Below are positions 43,467 to 52,877 of a stretch of 61,940 bases of DNA, one piece after another. Source of the DNA: an uncultured Gemmatimonadota bacterium (GTDB lineage Bacteria > Gemmatimonadota > Gemmatimonadetes > Gemmatimonadales > Gemmatimonadaceae); NCBI GenBank assembly GCA_902825965.1, contig CADEDA010000018.1:1-61940 (forward strand), in the 5' to 3' direction. Each line of letters starts with the position of its first letter. The stretch's first letter is position 1. The notes beneath the pieces were generated by a model. It saw only the letters and a list, made by a program, of their open reading frames with translations, was not told where the DNA came from and did not search any database. Both the position numbers and the translations under genes were made by a program.

Positions 43467-44334
43467 GGACGAAGTCCTGTCCGCATTCGAGGCGGCGCGC
43501 CCCCGGCTCTTCGCGCTTGCGTATCGCATGGTGGGGCTCGTCGAGGACGCCGAGGATATCGTGCAGGAGACCTTCCTGCGATGGCAATCGACCGAACACG
43601 CGCCGGTCCGTTCGGCCGACGCGTGGCTGCTCACCGCCTGCACGCGTATCGCGATCGATCACCTGCGACGCGTGCAGGCGGAGCGCAACGCGTACGTCGG
43701 CATGTGGCTCCCGGAGCCCGTCGAGTCGGAATCGATGGACGCCACCGTCCTCTCGGAGTCGCTCTCGGTCGCGTTCTTGGTCCTGATGGAGCGACTCACG
43801 CCCGAGGAACGCGCCGCCTGGCTGCTGCGCGAGGCGTTCGCGATCGAACACGACGAGGTCGCGCGGATCCTCGGCAAGAGCAGCGTGGCCGTCCGCAAGC
43901 TCGTCTCACGCGGGAGGCGGCATCTGCAGGGCTCAACGCCGCGATTCCGCCCCGACACGCGGCAAGCCGAGGCCTTGGCGGCCCGCTTCCTCAACGCCGT
44001 CACCGTCGGCGACCTCGAGGGGTTGATCACCATGCTGGCGCCGGACGCCACACTGCGTTCCGACGGCGGCGGCAGGGTGCCCTCGGCGCTCAACGTCGTT
44101 TCCGGCGCGGAGCGTGTCGCACGCTTCCTCGTCGGGGTTGCGGCGAAACTGCCGCCCGACGTGACCGCCACCCGCGCCACGCTCAACGGCGGTCCGGGTG
44201 TCATCCTCTCCGTCCGGGGGGGCGTCGCCGGGACGCTGGCCCTCGAGATGTCCGCGGAGACCGTGCGTCGCGTCTTCATCGTCAGGAACCCCGACAAGCT
44301 CTCGCGGCTGCAGGTTCGCTCGGCCAGCGCCTGA
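43459..44334 (+). CDS. ECF41/SigJ-like sigma factor with SnoaL C-terminal domain
   Basis: A 291-residue protein. Region 2 (VEDAEDIVQETFLRWQSTEH, WLLTACTRIAIDHLRR) and region 4 (LTPEERAAWLLREAFAIEHD, ILGKSSVAVRKLVSRGRRHL) are followed at residue ~175 by a SnoaL-like domain (AARFLNAVTVGDLEGLITML, DATLRSDGGGRVPSAL). This domain order defines ECF41-type factors, in which the tail replaces an anti-sigma factor. The stop is at 44332-44334. A matching promoter lies upstream of the operon. Confidence 0.9.
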   Translation: MREDEVLSAFEAARPRLFALAYRMVGLVEDAEDIVQETFLRWQSTEHAPVRSADAWLLTACTRIAIDHLRRVQAERNAYVGMWLPEPVESESMDATVLSESLSVAFLVLMERLTPEERAAWLLREAFAIEHDEVARILGKSSVAVRKLVSRGRRHLQGSTPRFRPDTRQAEALAARFLNAVTVGDLEGLITMLAPDATLRSDGGGRVPSALNVVSGAERVARFLVGVAAKLPPDVTATRATLNGGPGVILSVRGGVAGTLALEMSAETVRRVFIVRNPDKLSRLQVRSASA

Positions 44335-44374
44335 GCCGCTCCGGCTCCGACCGACACGAAGCACGCGGATCGGC

Positions 44375-45304
44375 TTACGCCTCCGGCGGCCGCGCCTCTA
44401 GCCAGTATCGCTGAACGCCGCCGTCGATCATCACTTCCAACACCGCCTCGGGGTAGTCCATCTGCTGCACCCTGAGCAGGATCGTTGCCGTCGCTCCCGG
44501 CGCCACGGTCACCGGTCCGTTCGCCGTCGGGTCGTGCGTGATGCTCCAGAACTGACTCACCGGCAGTGGAACCGCAGGATTCGCCAGCAGCGACACACTC
44601 TCAAGTGTGATGCCGGTCATCCCGTAGTTGGCGATGACGATCTCCGCCGGCCCCGGGATCCCCCACCGCACATGGACGTCGCTCCCCACGGGGTGGGGAG
44701 GGAATCCGGCCCACGGTGACGGCGCAGATTCAATCCACGGGTTCGTCCACGTAGCGACCTCACCGAAAGCCGTCACACTCGTGATCGCCGATCGCTCGAA
44801 TACGCGAGGGGGTCGCCTGAGCTTGGATTCGGACCGCGCGGCGCGCGAGGCACGAAGGCTGAGCAACTGCTTCTGGAACGGCGACTCTGCGGCCGGAAGT
44901 CCCGCCGCGGGTTCCCGAAGCGTCCCCGCGCGGACGACCTTCACGTACGGCGCCTTGGGAGAAAGTCGGACTACCTCGTAATCGACCTCGAAGTGGTACC
45001 GGTACTTTGCCACCAGGCGCTCCGCAGGACGCGAGACAACCACCGACCAAAGGCTGCGACCGTCGGCAAGCGACGCTGTGGCACCGAGTGGGTACCACTT
45101 CTCGTTCGCGCGAAGCCTCGCCCGCTTCACCTGCATCATCTCGCCGCTCACATCGAGTCCCGGGCCCGAGATTTCGAGCAAGAATCGGTGTTCGGTCGAG
45201 CGCGCATGCTGCCGCATCGCGGCGTCCACAGCCGCGTCGCCGGAATGCGCGATGGCAGGGAACGTCTCAGGGGTACGGTCGATCAATACGAGGGAGCCAG
45301 CCAT
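44375..45304 (-). CDS. Uncharacterised protein, partner of the PLD-like gene
   Basis: A 309-residue soluble protein with no signal peptide. The C-terminal half has beta-strand patterns (VHVRWGIPGPAEIVIANYGM, VTVAPGATATILLRVQ) like an immunoglobulin/CARDB-type fold. The N-terminal half contains FLLEISGPGLDVSGEMMQVK. No family recognised. It follows the PLD-like gene by 59 nt in the same direction, so the two are probably one unit. Confidence 0.6.
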   Translation of the reverse strand: MAGSLVLIDRTPETFPAIAHSGDAAVDAAMRQHARSTEHRFLLEISGPGLDVSGEMMQVKRARLRANEKWYPLGATASLADGRSLWSVVVSRPAERLVAKYRYHFEVDYEVVRLSPKAPYVKVVRAGTLREPAAGLPAAESPFQKQLLSLRASRAARSESKLRRPPRVFERSAITSVTAFGEVATWTNPWIESAPSPWAGFPPHPVGSDVHVRWGIPGPAEIVIANYGMTGITLESVSLLANPAVPLPVSQFWSITHDPTANGPVTVAPGATATILLRVQQMDYPEAVLEVMIDGGVQRYWLEARPPEA

Positions 45305-45363
45305 GGTGATGTCTCCGATTCATGGAGTGCCGTGCATTGCATCGATTCGCCGCTCGACGTCGT

Positions 45364-47178
45364 TCAGACCTCGTCCGACGTCTCGAACCTCTTCCGCTTG
45401 CCCGCCGCCGCCGTCCACTTTCTCTTCGCCTTCACGAAGAACATCTCCCGCCGCCGCGTCTGGAACGCCCCCGGCCGGAAGTAGGACTTCGTCCACACCG
45501 CCGGCCCACTGTCCGTCTCGTCCAGGAACGCATCCGTGGCGTCGCCACCCTTGGCCTCGATCTCATTGGCCACGTTCCGGAAGTAGAAATGCCGGAACAG
45601 TCGATCGAACTCGGTCAGGTAGATGTCCGCCACCCGGGTCTCGCCACGGATCAGCAGCATGTTCTCATCGTTGGCCACCAACGAGTTCTTCGAGTAGTTG
45701 GCTGAGCCCGTGCACACCAGCGGGTCATCCGACAGCGGATCGATCAGCAGGATCTTGGTGTGGACGAAGAAGATGTTGCCTTGCTTCCGGAACAGCTCCT
45801 CTCGCCGGAACCACCTGTCAAGGCTGAAGTTCTCGATGGGCAGCCGCTTGAACTCCCCGTCCCGGAACAGGGAGCTGCGCCCGAGCTCCGCGCCATACGC
45901 CACCACCAGGTCCCGGTCGCCGCGCAGCTGCTTGGACTCAGCAGCCGTCGGGCGCTTCTCGAGCATCACGAACCGGAGGAAGTCACGGCCCTTCGTGAGT
46001 CTCGGCAGCAACTGCGCGTTGATGCCGAACGCTCCGGTGAACATGACCCCCTCGGCCGCGTCGGTGATCCGGTTGCCGTACCACTCCAGCATGTTGGCGG
46101 AGCCACGCGGAGAGAACAGGACCGTGGTGGAAGACGCCGGAACGAGTTCGGGCGGATGCGGTGAGAGGGCGACTGCCTGCTCCTGTGCCTTGGCGAGCGT
46201 AGGGTCGCTGGAGAGCGCCCGGAAGTAATCGTAGTACGCCTGCGCGACCGTCGCGTCCTCGATGACATGCCCCACGTTGCTCTGGCCGAGGAAGCCGGAG
46301 GGCGTGAGGTTCGTCGACCCCGTCCATACCGCCCGAGGCGACGTCTTGCGCACATGCACCAAGAACTTGTTGTGCGGGATCTTCGGCTTGCTGCGCGGGA
46401 AGAGCACCTGCGCGCCCTTGGAGGTCCGAGGCAGTTTCGCGGTGGCAATCGCCGTGTCATTTGCGGCCTTCGCGTGGTAGCTGATGCGCACGCGCACGCC
46501 GCGCTTCACGGCGGCCCTGAGAGCCAGCAGAACCGGCTGGTACGTGAACTCGTACACACAGCCCACGAGCTCGTCGCCCTTCGGCACCCCGTCGATGAAT
46601 GCCAAGCAGGCCTCGGCCAGCCCGCGCGACAGCCACCGCGTCACGGGCGCCTCGAGGTCGTCCACATGATCGGCCGGCGAGACGTCGCCGAACTCCCTCG
46701 AGAAGGCCTGACTCGCGATCGCACCGCGATTGAACCAGACCCCGTGCCCACCCACCACCGCCTCGGCCTCGGTGGTCACCTCGACCTTGAGATGGTCCGC
46801 CGGGTCGTCCCGGAGCGCTCCGGCGGTCCCGTACCGAGGGACGATGCGGAACACATAGGTGGTGCCCGGCGACGCAGTGTAGTCGCTCCAGAGGAAGCTT
46901 TGGATGGGGTGGTCCTCGGTGGAATAGCGCGGCGCATTCTGCCCGTTCGCAGGCAGGGGGTCGGGCACGACGCTCTTGAAGACCTTGAGTGAGCGCAGCC
47001 AACGCCCTGAAGTCGGCGCCCCCTTCTTCTCGCGCCAGATGGAGAATCCCCGGAATCCCTTGAGCCGGGCGGAGGAGCAGTCGAGCGCGAGGATCACCGC
47101 GCGGGTCCCCGCGATCGCTCGGGCCTGAAAGTCCCCGGACTTGCTGTGCATGATCGGAGAGCGCACGCGTACCTCCAT
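45364..47178 (-). CDS. Phospholipase D-like protein with two HKD motifs
   Basis: A 604-residue protein. HKD motif 1: HNKFLVHVR...VWTGSTNLTPSG (H-N-K). HKD motif 2: HTKILLIDPLSDDPLVCTGSANYSKNSL (H-T-K). These give the pair of catalytic histidines of the PLD superfamily. A ~170-residue N-terminal extension (fibronectin-like strands, TYVFRIVPRYG) and a basic tail (KAKRKWTAAAGKRKRF) flank the core. No signal peptide, so it may act on cytoplasmic nucleic acid or lipid. Nuclease or defence roles are possible; undecided. Confidence 0.8.
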   Translation of the reverse strand: MEVRVRSPIMHSKSGDFQARAIAGTRAVILALDCSSARLKGFRGFSIWREKKGAPTSGRWLRSLKVFKSVVPDPLPANGQNAPRYSTEDHPIQSFLWSDYTASPGTTYVFRIVPRYGTAGALRDDPADHLKVEVTTEAEAVVGGHGVWFNRGAIASQAFSREFGDVSPADHVDDLEAPVTRWLSRGLAEACLAFIDGVPKGDELVGCVYEFTYQPVLLALRAAVKRGVRVRISYHAKAANDTAIATAKLPRTSKGAQVLFPRSKPKIPHNKFLVHVRKTSPRAVWTGSTNLTPSGFLGQSNVGHVIEDATVAQAYYDYFRALSSDPTLAKAQEQAVALSPHPPELVPASSTTVLFSPRGSANMLEWYGNRITDAAEGVMFTGAFGINAQLLPRLTKGRDFLRFVMLEKRPTAAESKQLRGDRDLVVAYGAELGRSSLFRDGEFKRLPIENFSLDRWFRREELFRKQGNIFFVHTKILLIDPLSDDPLVCTGSANYSKNSLVANDENMLLIRGETRVADIYLTEFDRLFRHFYFRNVANEIEAKGGDATDAFLDETDSGPAVWTKSYFRPGAFQTRRREMFFVKAKRKWTAAAGKRKRFETSDEV

Positions 47179-47277
47179 TGGACGGCCTGACGGCGCGGCG
47201 GCGAGAGCCGTCGCTTCGGCTCAGGGTCGCCGGGGCGACGACCGTCGAATTACAGTGAGGGCTGGAGCGCGAGAGCG

Positions 47278-47691
47278 CTAGTCCCCCTCCTCCTCCGCCC
47301 GTGCGAGGGCCTCCTTCACCGAAGCATAGGCCTCGCGGACGAGCTCCTGAAGCGCCCCTTCATCCCCGTCGCGCAGGTCACTGACCCTGACATGCCGCAT
47401 GAACCGCCCGCTTCCCTGGAGCAAGCGACGGGGATCGGGGAGCGCAGCGCCGTCGAAGAATCCGATGTTCACGTGGGACTGGAAGCGCGCGACGTACGCG
47501 AAGGCAGCCCCATCGACACACGCCGTGGCCTGTCCGTCATGCATCACCTCGTTCACGTCGTCGCCGCACGCGCGGAGCGCCGCGAACCAGTACGCCGCGA
47601 TCGGTGCCAGGGGACCGGACTGCTCGCGCAGCCACTGTCGCACGTCCGGGTGCTGCGGACGGCTGTCGTTCAGCGTGAAGAGGCGGGACAT
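47278..47691 (-). CDS. DUF1801-like protein
   Basis: A 137-residue protein. PDVRQWLREQSGPLAPIA, CGDDVNEVMHDGQATACVDG, and the core AYVARFQSHVNIGFFDGAALPDP match the DUF1801 fold, where a strand pair with GFFDG is conserved. Ends in an acidic coil (ALARAEEEGD). Function unknown. 99 nt downstream of the PLD-like gene. Confidence 0.8.
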   Translation of the reverse strand: MSRLFTLNDSRPQHPDVRQWLREQSGPLAPIAAYWFAALRACGDDVNEVMHDGQATACVDGAAFAYVARFQSHVNIGFFDGAALPDPRRLLQGSGRFMRHVRVSDLRDGDEGALQELVREAYASVKEALARAEEEGD

Positions 47692-47719
47692 GGAGTGTGC
47701 GCGGCTCGCTACGGCGAGG

Positions 47720-48205
47720 CTACCAGGTGCTGACGTCTTCGTGCGTCACCGGTACGTCCAGGTGTTCGACGATGAGTTCGAACCGGCGCTGTTCCTCGCG
47801 CCGGAACGTCTCCTGGTCCGGATACAGCTCCCGCGTGATCGCGTCCTCGTCCGGGAGCACGCCGAAGGCGTGGATTGCGTCCTTCCACGTGATGTCGAAG
47901 CGCAGGTCCCAGCGATTGCCCTCTCCGACATGCGTGATGGGGGTCGTCGCCGACATGGACAGGATGTAGCCGCGCGCCTGGTAGCGCCGCAGCAGCGGCA
48001 GGTGGTTCTTGATGTACAGCCGTCTGAACTCGGCGTACGCACCCCACCGGATCTTGTAGTAGTACTCCACCGTGAAGCCGGCCTCCGGCGCGGTCGCACG
48101 CGGCGCGCCCGCGGACTGTCCTGCCAACATCTGCGGGCGCCCGAGTGTCCCCAGCGCGACCATCGCGGTGTAGCCCAGCGCCGCTCGCCGATCCATGCGT
48201 GGCAT
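47720..48205 (-). CDS. Exported protein with a Tat-like signal
   Basis: A 161-residue protein. The start MPRMDRRAALGYTAMVALG has the twin arginines of a Tat signal, with GGAG upstream of the ATG at 48205. The body (FTVEYYYKIRWGAYAEFRRL, WDLRFDITWKDAIHAFG, EEQRRFELIVEHLDVPV) resembles small ferredoxin-fold dimeric proteins. No metal or catalytic motif seen. From 48206 to 48468 I see no gene. Confidence 0.6.
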   Translation of the reverse strand: MPRMDRRAALGYTAMVALGTLGRPQMLAGQSAGAPRATAPEAGFTVEYYYKIRWGAYAEFRRLYIKNHLPLLRRYQARGYILSMSATTPITHVGEGNRWDLRFDITWKDAIHAFGVLPDEDAITRELYPDQETFRREEQRRFELIVEHLDVPVTHEDVSTW

Positions 48206-48468
48206 CTCCACTCCGGTTCAGATGTTGTGCCGCCCGGTGACCTGGAAGCCGGACGTGTTCCCGGGATTCCACCCGCCGAATATAGGGGGGTTGGGCGCAT
48301 CACGCGCTGCCGGTGCCGCGCACGTTCCTGCCCGCCTCCACGCGCATCCGTTCCTCGTCACGCGACGACTGCCCCTCGGATTCGAAGACGACCTGGCCCC
48401 TTCGCCGAGTGTTGCCCGTGACCCCGGTCTCGGAGCCAGCGAGCCACCCTGGCTGTCCGGCTCCCGAG

Positions 48469-49473
48469 CTAGCGGGTCACCGGGCAGGTCACTCGCGACG
48501 CGAGCCAATGCAGCGCACCGGCCGTGACTCGATCGGTCGGCGAAGGCCAACCGGTAGGCAGGGCGATCAGTGAGTCAGGCGTGAGCTGGTCGCCGTACGA
48601 GACTCCTCGGCGGTCCGCATTGTAGCCGGTCGTCACGACCATGTTCGCGCCGTCGCCAAGGCGGACGCCGCGGTTCACGGTCGCGAATCCCGCAGACGGA
48701 CTGCCGAACGTGCGCACGTTCGGCCTGCCGAGAAATGCGATGACGACGGCCTCTCCCGAGCTACCCGTGCCGGCATCGAAGAGCACCGCGACAGGCGCGG
48801 TGGTGGGAACCGGTTCCACCGGAGCCGTGGTGATGCGGCTCGCCGTGTCCAGCCGCCCGGAGGCTGCGAGAATGCCGGAGACGCCCTGGTGGTAGTGCCA
48901 GCGAGGTGAATCCGACCGCCCGCCGAAGCTTCCGACCAGCGAGTCACCCAGCAACGGTCCGACGCCCGCTAGCATGGGCCACATGTTTCCGCCCCCGTTG
49001 GCTCGGACGTCGACGATCCACGCGCACGCGCCGTCGCGAACCAGAGTGCGCACCGCATCGTGCAGCGAATCGGCCAGCGCAATCGCGACGCCGCCGCGCT
49101 GGGGAACGTGCAGATATCCCACCCGGCCAGGAAGCATGGTCGAGACTGCCCCGGGAACGGATACCTGCAGGAACGAGTGCTTGTTCGCGCGACGAAGCGC
49201 CCACTCGATGGCCGGATACGTGTCGTAAGGCCGTTGTGCACCGGCCGCCACGATCATCGCGCTGTCGCGCAGCGTGGTCCAGCTGAGCGCATCGGGACGG
49301 AGCATCGTACGCTCCATCGAATCGAGCGCGGCACTCAGGTAGGCCTGCGCCGCTGCGGCCATGGACGAGGTGCTGGACGGCGGGGCCGTCTGTAACGTGG
49401 GTTGTGGGACACAGGCGGCGAGGAGCACCGGCGCGGCGAGAGTCGAGAGCGAGAGGACGACGGTGCGAAACAT
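48469..49473 (-). CDS. S41-family peptidase, lipoprotein
   Basis: A 334-residue protein with a lipobox (LAAPVLLAACVPQP). The S41 catalytic region is present: VGYLHVPQ, WIVDVRANGGGNMWPML, VLFDAGTGSSGEAVVIAF (Ser in SSGE) and RTFGSPSAGFATVN. No PDZ domain, so it is a short tail-specific-protease type. The start at 49473 gives the signal peptide; upstream codons are not coding. Confidence 0.85.
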   Translation of the reverse strand: MFRTVVLSLSTLAAPVLLAACVPQPTLQTAPPSSTSSMAAAAQAYLSAALDSMERTMLRPDALSWTTLRDSAMIVAAGAQRPYDTYPAIEWALRRANKHSFLQVSVPGAVSTMLPGRVGYLHVPQRGGVAIALADSLHDAVRTLVRDGACAWIVDVRANGGGNMWPMLAGVGPLLGDSLVGSFGGRSDSPRWHYHQGVSGILAASGRLDTASRITTAPVEPVPTTAPVAVLFDAGTGSSGEAVVIAFLGRPNVRTFGSPSAGFATVNRGVRLGDGANMVVTTGYNADRRGVSYGDQLTPDSLIALPTGWPSPTDRVTAGALHWLASRVTCPVTR

Positions 49474-49567
49474 TCGATTCCGATGCGGGAGTGTGGTGGG
49501 CGGCGACTGGCGGCCGCGGCCAGCGCACCCCCCGTTGACAGCTCCAGTCGGATGACGGTTGCTCGGA

Positions 49568-50467
49568 CTAGCGTTCGCTGCCCGTCGGCAGCAGCTCGGC
49601 GTCGTGCACCTGGTCGAGTGCAAGGCCTTTGGGTGGACGCTCAAGCGGCGGCTGCCCGGCGATCAGTCGCTGGAGCGCGACTGCATTCGAGGGCGCGCGG
49701 AGGTCGTAGTACGGCAGGGGACGTCCGCTCTCCACCGGACTCGGGAGGAACGGTGCGAGCTCTGCCCAAGTGACTTCGCTGAGGTCGGGTGCCTTTGACC
49801 TTCCGAACCACCTCTTCGGGCGCAGTTCGTCCCGGTACAGCAGGACACGATCCACGCGGGGAAGTACGACGGGGATGGCATCGGTCCACACCACCGCAGT
49901 CTCGACGTCAGTGCCACCGTCGAGGAAGCAGATGCACGGCACGAACACCTGGTCGCCCAGCGCATCGTTCCACGCTTGGCGCGCGCAGTTCCACTCCCAG
50001 ACCGCACGCAAGGTGCTCGCCGGCAGCGAGCGCGGCCACGGCACTGGATCCTGCCCCTCTCGCTCCGAAAGCAGCGCCACGTGACCCCTTCGGTTGGCAT
50101 GATTCCACCGACCCAGGAACTCCTCGGTGTCGAAGGATCGGACCGCCGGGTCGTCTGCCTGCGGATCGAACACGTCGGAATCCGTTGCCACCGTCACCGC
50201 GAGCACCTCACGCGCCGCTTCGAGCCCGAACACGCTTGGACGATAGAGATTCAGGTTGAGCGCGAGCCAGGTGCCCCTGGGCTGATCCGCTTCGGGATCA
50301 TCCGCCTCGGATCCCGTCGCATCGAAACTGAAGTAGACATTCGTGTCGGGATTCTCATAGACCGCCTGCGCGTCCGTGACGGTGTAGTGCGGACGCGACC
50401 GAAAGTAGTCGAGTGATCGCGCAACGGCGGAGTCCGCGCGTCCTACCAGCAGCAGATCGTAGCTCAA
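49568..50467 (-). CDS. Uncharacterised protein, TTG start
   Basis: A 299-residue soluble protein. Start TTG at 50467 shares TTGA with the stop of the lipoprotein gene; GATGAGG lies about 8 nt upstream. The N-terminus SYDLLLVGRADSAVARSL, the middle YFSFDATGSEADD, and LALNLNLYRPSVFGLEAA have the look of a conserved family, but I cannot name it. No catalytic motif is clear. It ends DQVHDAELLPTGSER. Confidence 0.6.
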   Translation of the reverse strand: MSYDLLLVGRADSAVARSLDYFRSRPHYTVTDAQAVYENPDTNVYFSFDATGSEADDPEADQPRGTWLALNLNLYRPSVFGLEAAREVLAVTVATDSDVFDPQADDPAVRSFDTEEFLGRWNHANRRGHVALLSEREGQDPVPWPRSLPASTLRAVWEWNCARQAWNDALGDQVFVPCICFLDGGTDVETAVVWTDAIPVVLPRVDRVLLYRDELRPKRWFGRSKAPDLSEVTWAELAPFLPSPVESGRPLPYYDLRAPSNAVALQRLIAGQPPLERPPKGLALDQVHDAELLPTGSER

Positions 50468-50913
50468 GAGGACCTCATCGTGATAGCTGGGCGTCGGCTC
50501 GTGCGCTGGCCGTGTCGGACGAACGCCGGTGAGCGGCCCTGACGCGGTCGGGGGCTCCGACGCGCCGAGACCGGGCTCCTCGTCATCGGAAGCACGAACA
50601 TGTACTCGGGACCCACTGAGAGGGTGCCCACCGACGTGGAGTCGTTCCACAGCAGCACCGAGTACGTGTAGGCGGGCGAGGGCACCTCCATCCGCTCCCA
50701 ACGGCCGTCTCGCAGCAATGTATGCAGGCTGTCGAGGCGCGCCGAATCCGTGACCGTCGGGCATCCGTCGTACGTGCGCCCTTCCCTGTGGCGCAACCCG
50801 GCGCCCGTGAGGTGCACCGCCGGATCCAGCGCCGTGACCTGTTCACCGCCACGGCAGCCGAGCACGGCAGCGCCGACGACGGCTCCGACCGCAAGGGACC
50901 TGAATCGATGCAT
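50464..50913 (-). CDS. Small lipoprotein of unknown function
   Basis: A 149-residue protein with a lipobox (VVGAAVLGCRGG). The middle (DGCPTVTDSARLDSLHTLL, YTYSVLLWNDSTSVGTLS, VGPEYMFVLP) is beta-rich. The last ~35 residues are Arg/Ser-rich and may reflect a frameshift near 50590. It overlaps the following gene by 4 nt. Confidence 0.5.
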   Translation of the reverse strand: MHRFRSLAVGAVVGAAVLGCRGGEQVTALDPAVHLTGAGLRHREGRTYDGCPTVTDSARLDSLHTLLRDGRWERMEVPSPAYTYSVLLWNDSTSVGTLSVGPEYMFVLPMTRSPVSARRSPRPRQGRSPAFVRHGQRTSRRPAITMRSS

Positions 50914-50950
50914 GCTCCGGACTCCATGAGGGTGAACCGAACGTGCAACC

Positions 50951-51661
50951 TCAGCGGCGGCGCGAAGCGGCGGCCGGCCACCACGCGCACACCGCCGCCA
51001 ACCCGAAGACCGTCGCCGCCACCAAGAGGAAGGCACCGCTCCGTACACTGCGCACGAGAGTGACACTGAGCGGGACGGCGACGAGCAGCGCACACGCCGA
51101 CGTGACCCAGAAGCGGGGCGTCAACTCCAGATCCGCCACTGCAACAGGGAGCGTGACGCGCCGGAGGCCAAGGACGAGGAGCAGCCCGATCATCGGGAGG
51201 ATGATCGCGGACCCCACGAGGATGCCGAAGAGCGGGATGCCGGCAGAATCAGCCCAGGGCGGATGGTCCCCGCGATGGATCGTATGGCCGAGCCACCAGA
51301 CTTGTGCTGCCGCCAGTGACACCCAAGCGCCGATCGCCGCTGCCGCGATGACCGAGGCGCGCGAAGGACTCCGCCAGCCACGCTCACGCTCTTGGCTTCG
51401 CCGACCGGCCGTCAGCAAGACGAGCAACACGGAGCCCCCAAGCGCTGCCAGCCCACGGCCGACATCCTGTACGCGAGAGGCGGACGTGCGTGCGGACGAT
51501 TGCGCAGCGAAGAACTCCGCAGAGGCAACCTTCGGGTCCGCGCCGGGCCCCCGTTCGAGAATCGTCGCGTCCCAGCCATCAGGTTCATATCGCGGCGCCC
51601 CAGCGGTGATGGCGACGAGCACAAGTCCGAGCGCGAAGACGATCGTGGCGATGAGCCGCAT
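50951..51661 (-). CDS. Membrane protein of unknown function
   Basis: A 236-residue protein with about five membrane segments (LIATIVFALGLVLVAITAG, LAALGGSVLLVLLTAG, SVIAAAAIGAWVSLAAAQ, LVGSAIILPMIGLLLVLG, VATVFGLAAVCAWW). No family recognised. Located 37 nt upstream of the lipoprotein gene in the same direction. Confidence 0.6.
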   Translation of the reverse strand: MRLIATIVFALGLVLVAITAGAPRYEPDGWDATILERGPGADPKVASAEFFAAQSSARTSASRVQDVGRGLAALGGSVLLVLLTAGRRSQERERGWRSPSRASVIAAAAIGAWVSLAAAQVWWLGHTIHRGDHPPWADSAGIPLFGILVGSAIILPMIGLLLVLGLRRVTLPVAVADLELTPRFWVTSACALLVAVPLSVTLVRSVRSGAFLLVAATVFGLAAVCAWWPAAASRRR

Positions 51662-52257
51662 CGGGGGGAGTCGGGCCAATGATGGTGTGTGGTGGTCGTT
51701 CTCGTCCAAAGCGGATCGGCATCCGCACCAGCGCGCCATTCATCATAAGGCCGGGACGCCGACCCGCCACCCCGGCCGGGCCATCGCTGACCGACCGCCG
51801 TCAGCCGCCGGGACGCGCGACCATTCCCTGGGGTCGGCGGCGCGACGCCGGTGTGAGCTGAGCCATTCGCTGCAGCGCCCGACTTGGCGACAGGTGAGCC
51901 CCCCGGCGCCCCGTCGACCCGCCATCCGCCGTTCGTGCGCCGCAGGACGAGGCGTTCGACCAGAGGGTCACGCACCGGCTCGATCGTTAGCGAGTCACCG
52001 ATCCAGACCACAACGTGCTGACTGACGGATCGCAGCCAGGCGACGGCGTGATCGCGACCCAACTCCTGCCAGCGCACCTCGTATCCGGTCACGACGTGCG
52101 CGACTTCGCTGGTGAGGCGCTCGCTGCAGGTGAGCGCGCCGTCCAGCCACGACTCGTCCACCCGGTCGGCGGTGTCGCGCGCGCCGTGTTCGGCAAGCAG
52201 CGCCTCTGGTGCCGTATGGATCGGAGCTTCCTCCCACGGCCAACGGTTGCCACCCAC
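51412..52257 (-). CDS. Hypothetical protein, 3' end uncertain
   Basis: A GTG at 52257 lies 2 nt after the stop of the ankyrin gene. The first ~125 residues look coding (EVAHVVTGYEVRWQELGRD, VVVWIGDSLTIEPVRDPLVE, RTNGGWRVDGAPGG; SnoaL-like). After about 51870 the composition becomes Arg/Ser-rich and the frame overlaps the next gene on the same strand, so a frameshift probably ends the real gene near 51700-51870. Confidence 0.4.
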   Translation of the reverse strand: MGGNRWPWEEAPIHTAPEALLAEHGARDTADRVDESWLDGALTCSERLTSEVAHVVTGYEVRWQELGRDHAVAWLRSVSQHVVVWIGDSLTIEPVRDPLVERLVLRRTNGGWRVDGAPGGSPVAKSGAAANGSAHTGVAPPTPGNGRASRRLTAVGQRWPGRGGGSASRPYDEWRAGADADPLWTRTTTTHHHWPDSPRCGSSPRSSSRSDLCSSPSPLGRRDMNLMAGTRRFSNGGPARTRRLPLRSSSLRNRPHARPPLAYRMSAVGWQRLGAPCCSSC

Positions 52258-52259
52258 GG

Positions 52260-52712
52260 TCAGTCGGTTCGCTCTCCGTCGTCCAGCGGCAAGTCGTGGC
52301 AGCGCTGTGGCACATGGTAGTTGGAGATGGTGCGGGCACGGCGCGCCGGTGGGACACCGGAGGTGTTCGTCCGATTCGGATCTGCGCCGTGCTGAAGCAG
52401 CAACGCGATCACTTCGCCACTGCCCCTGAACGCGAACATCGCCCTGAGGAATGGAGCATTCCCGAAGTTGTCTGGCCGATCGACCGCCGCGCCCGCACGC
52501 AGCAACACCTCGCACGTCGCCACCGAGAGCGCCTGCGCGGCAATGTGCGACGGCGTCCACCCGTCGTCGTCTGGCAAGGCCGGATCCACGCCGGACGCGA
52601 GGAGTGAGTTCGCGCGCGCGACATCTCCGTCACTGGCCGCGTGGTGGAGCTCTGACCTGACGTACCGCTCCAGGTCTGGCCGCGCGTGCCGTATGGTCTG
52701 CCACTTGCTCAT
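52260..52712 (-). CDS. Ankyrin-repeat protein
   Basis: A 150-residue protein. Ankyrin repeats are seen in ELHHAASDGDVARANSLLAS, DDDGWTPSHIAAQALSVATC and NFGNAPFLRAMFAFRGSGEV, then LLQHGADPNRTNTSG. About three repeats; probably a protein-binding module. The start at 52712 is chosen because upstream codons lack repeat character. Confidence 0.75.
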   Translation of the reverse strand: MSKWQTIRHARPDLERYVRSELHHAASDGDVARANSLLASGVDPALPDDDGWTPSHIAAQALSVATCEVLLRAGAAVDRPDNFGNAPFLRAMFAFRGSGEVIALLLQHGADPNRTNTSGVPPARRARTISNYHVPQRCHDLPLDDGERTD

Positions 52713-52877
52713 GTGTGCGAAGTCTCGGAGATAGGGATTCGGTCCGCCGTGTGCCTGCGCTGCGGCCGGTCGATCGTCCGCACGCAGCCGTGTGTCGGCT
52801 TCAGTTCCCGGCGAATCGGTCCCGGGAGTGAGACCAAGACCCTCCTCTCGACTGGCCACGACCCGCACCGAATCGGT

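Noticed and set aside
41772-43643. 623-codon minus-strand frame
   Set aside because: It lies opposite the thioredoxin and CMD genes, which have clear motifs, and is Arg/Gly-rich without any domain.
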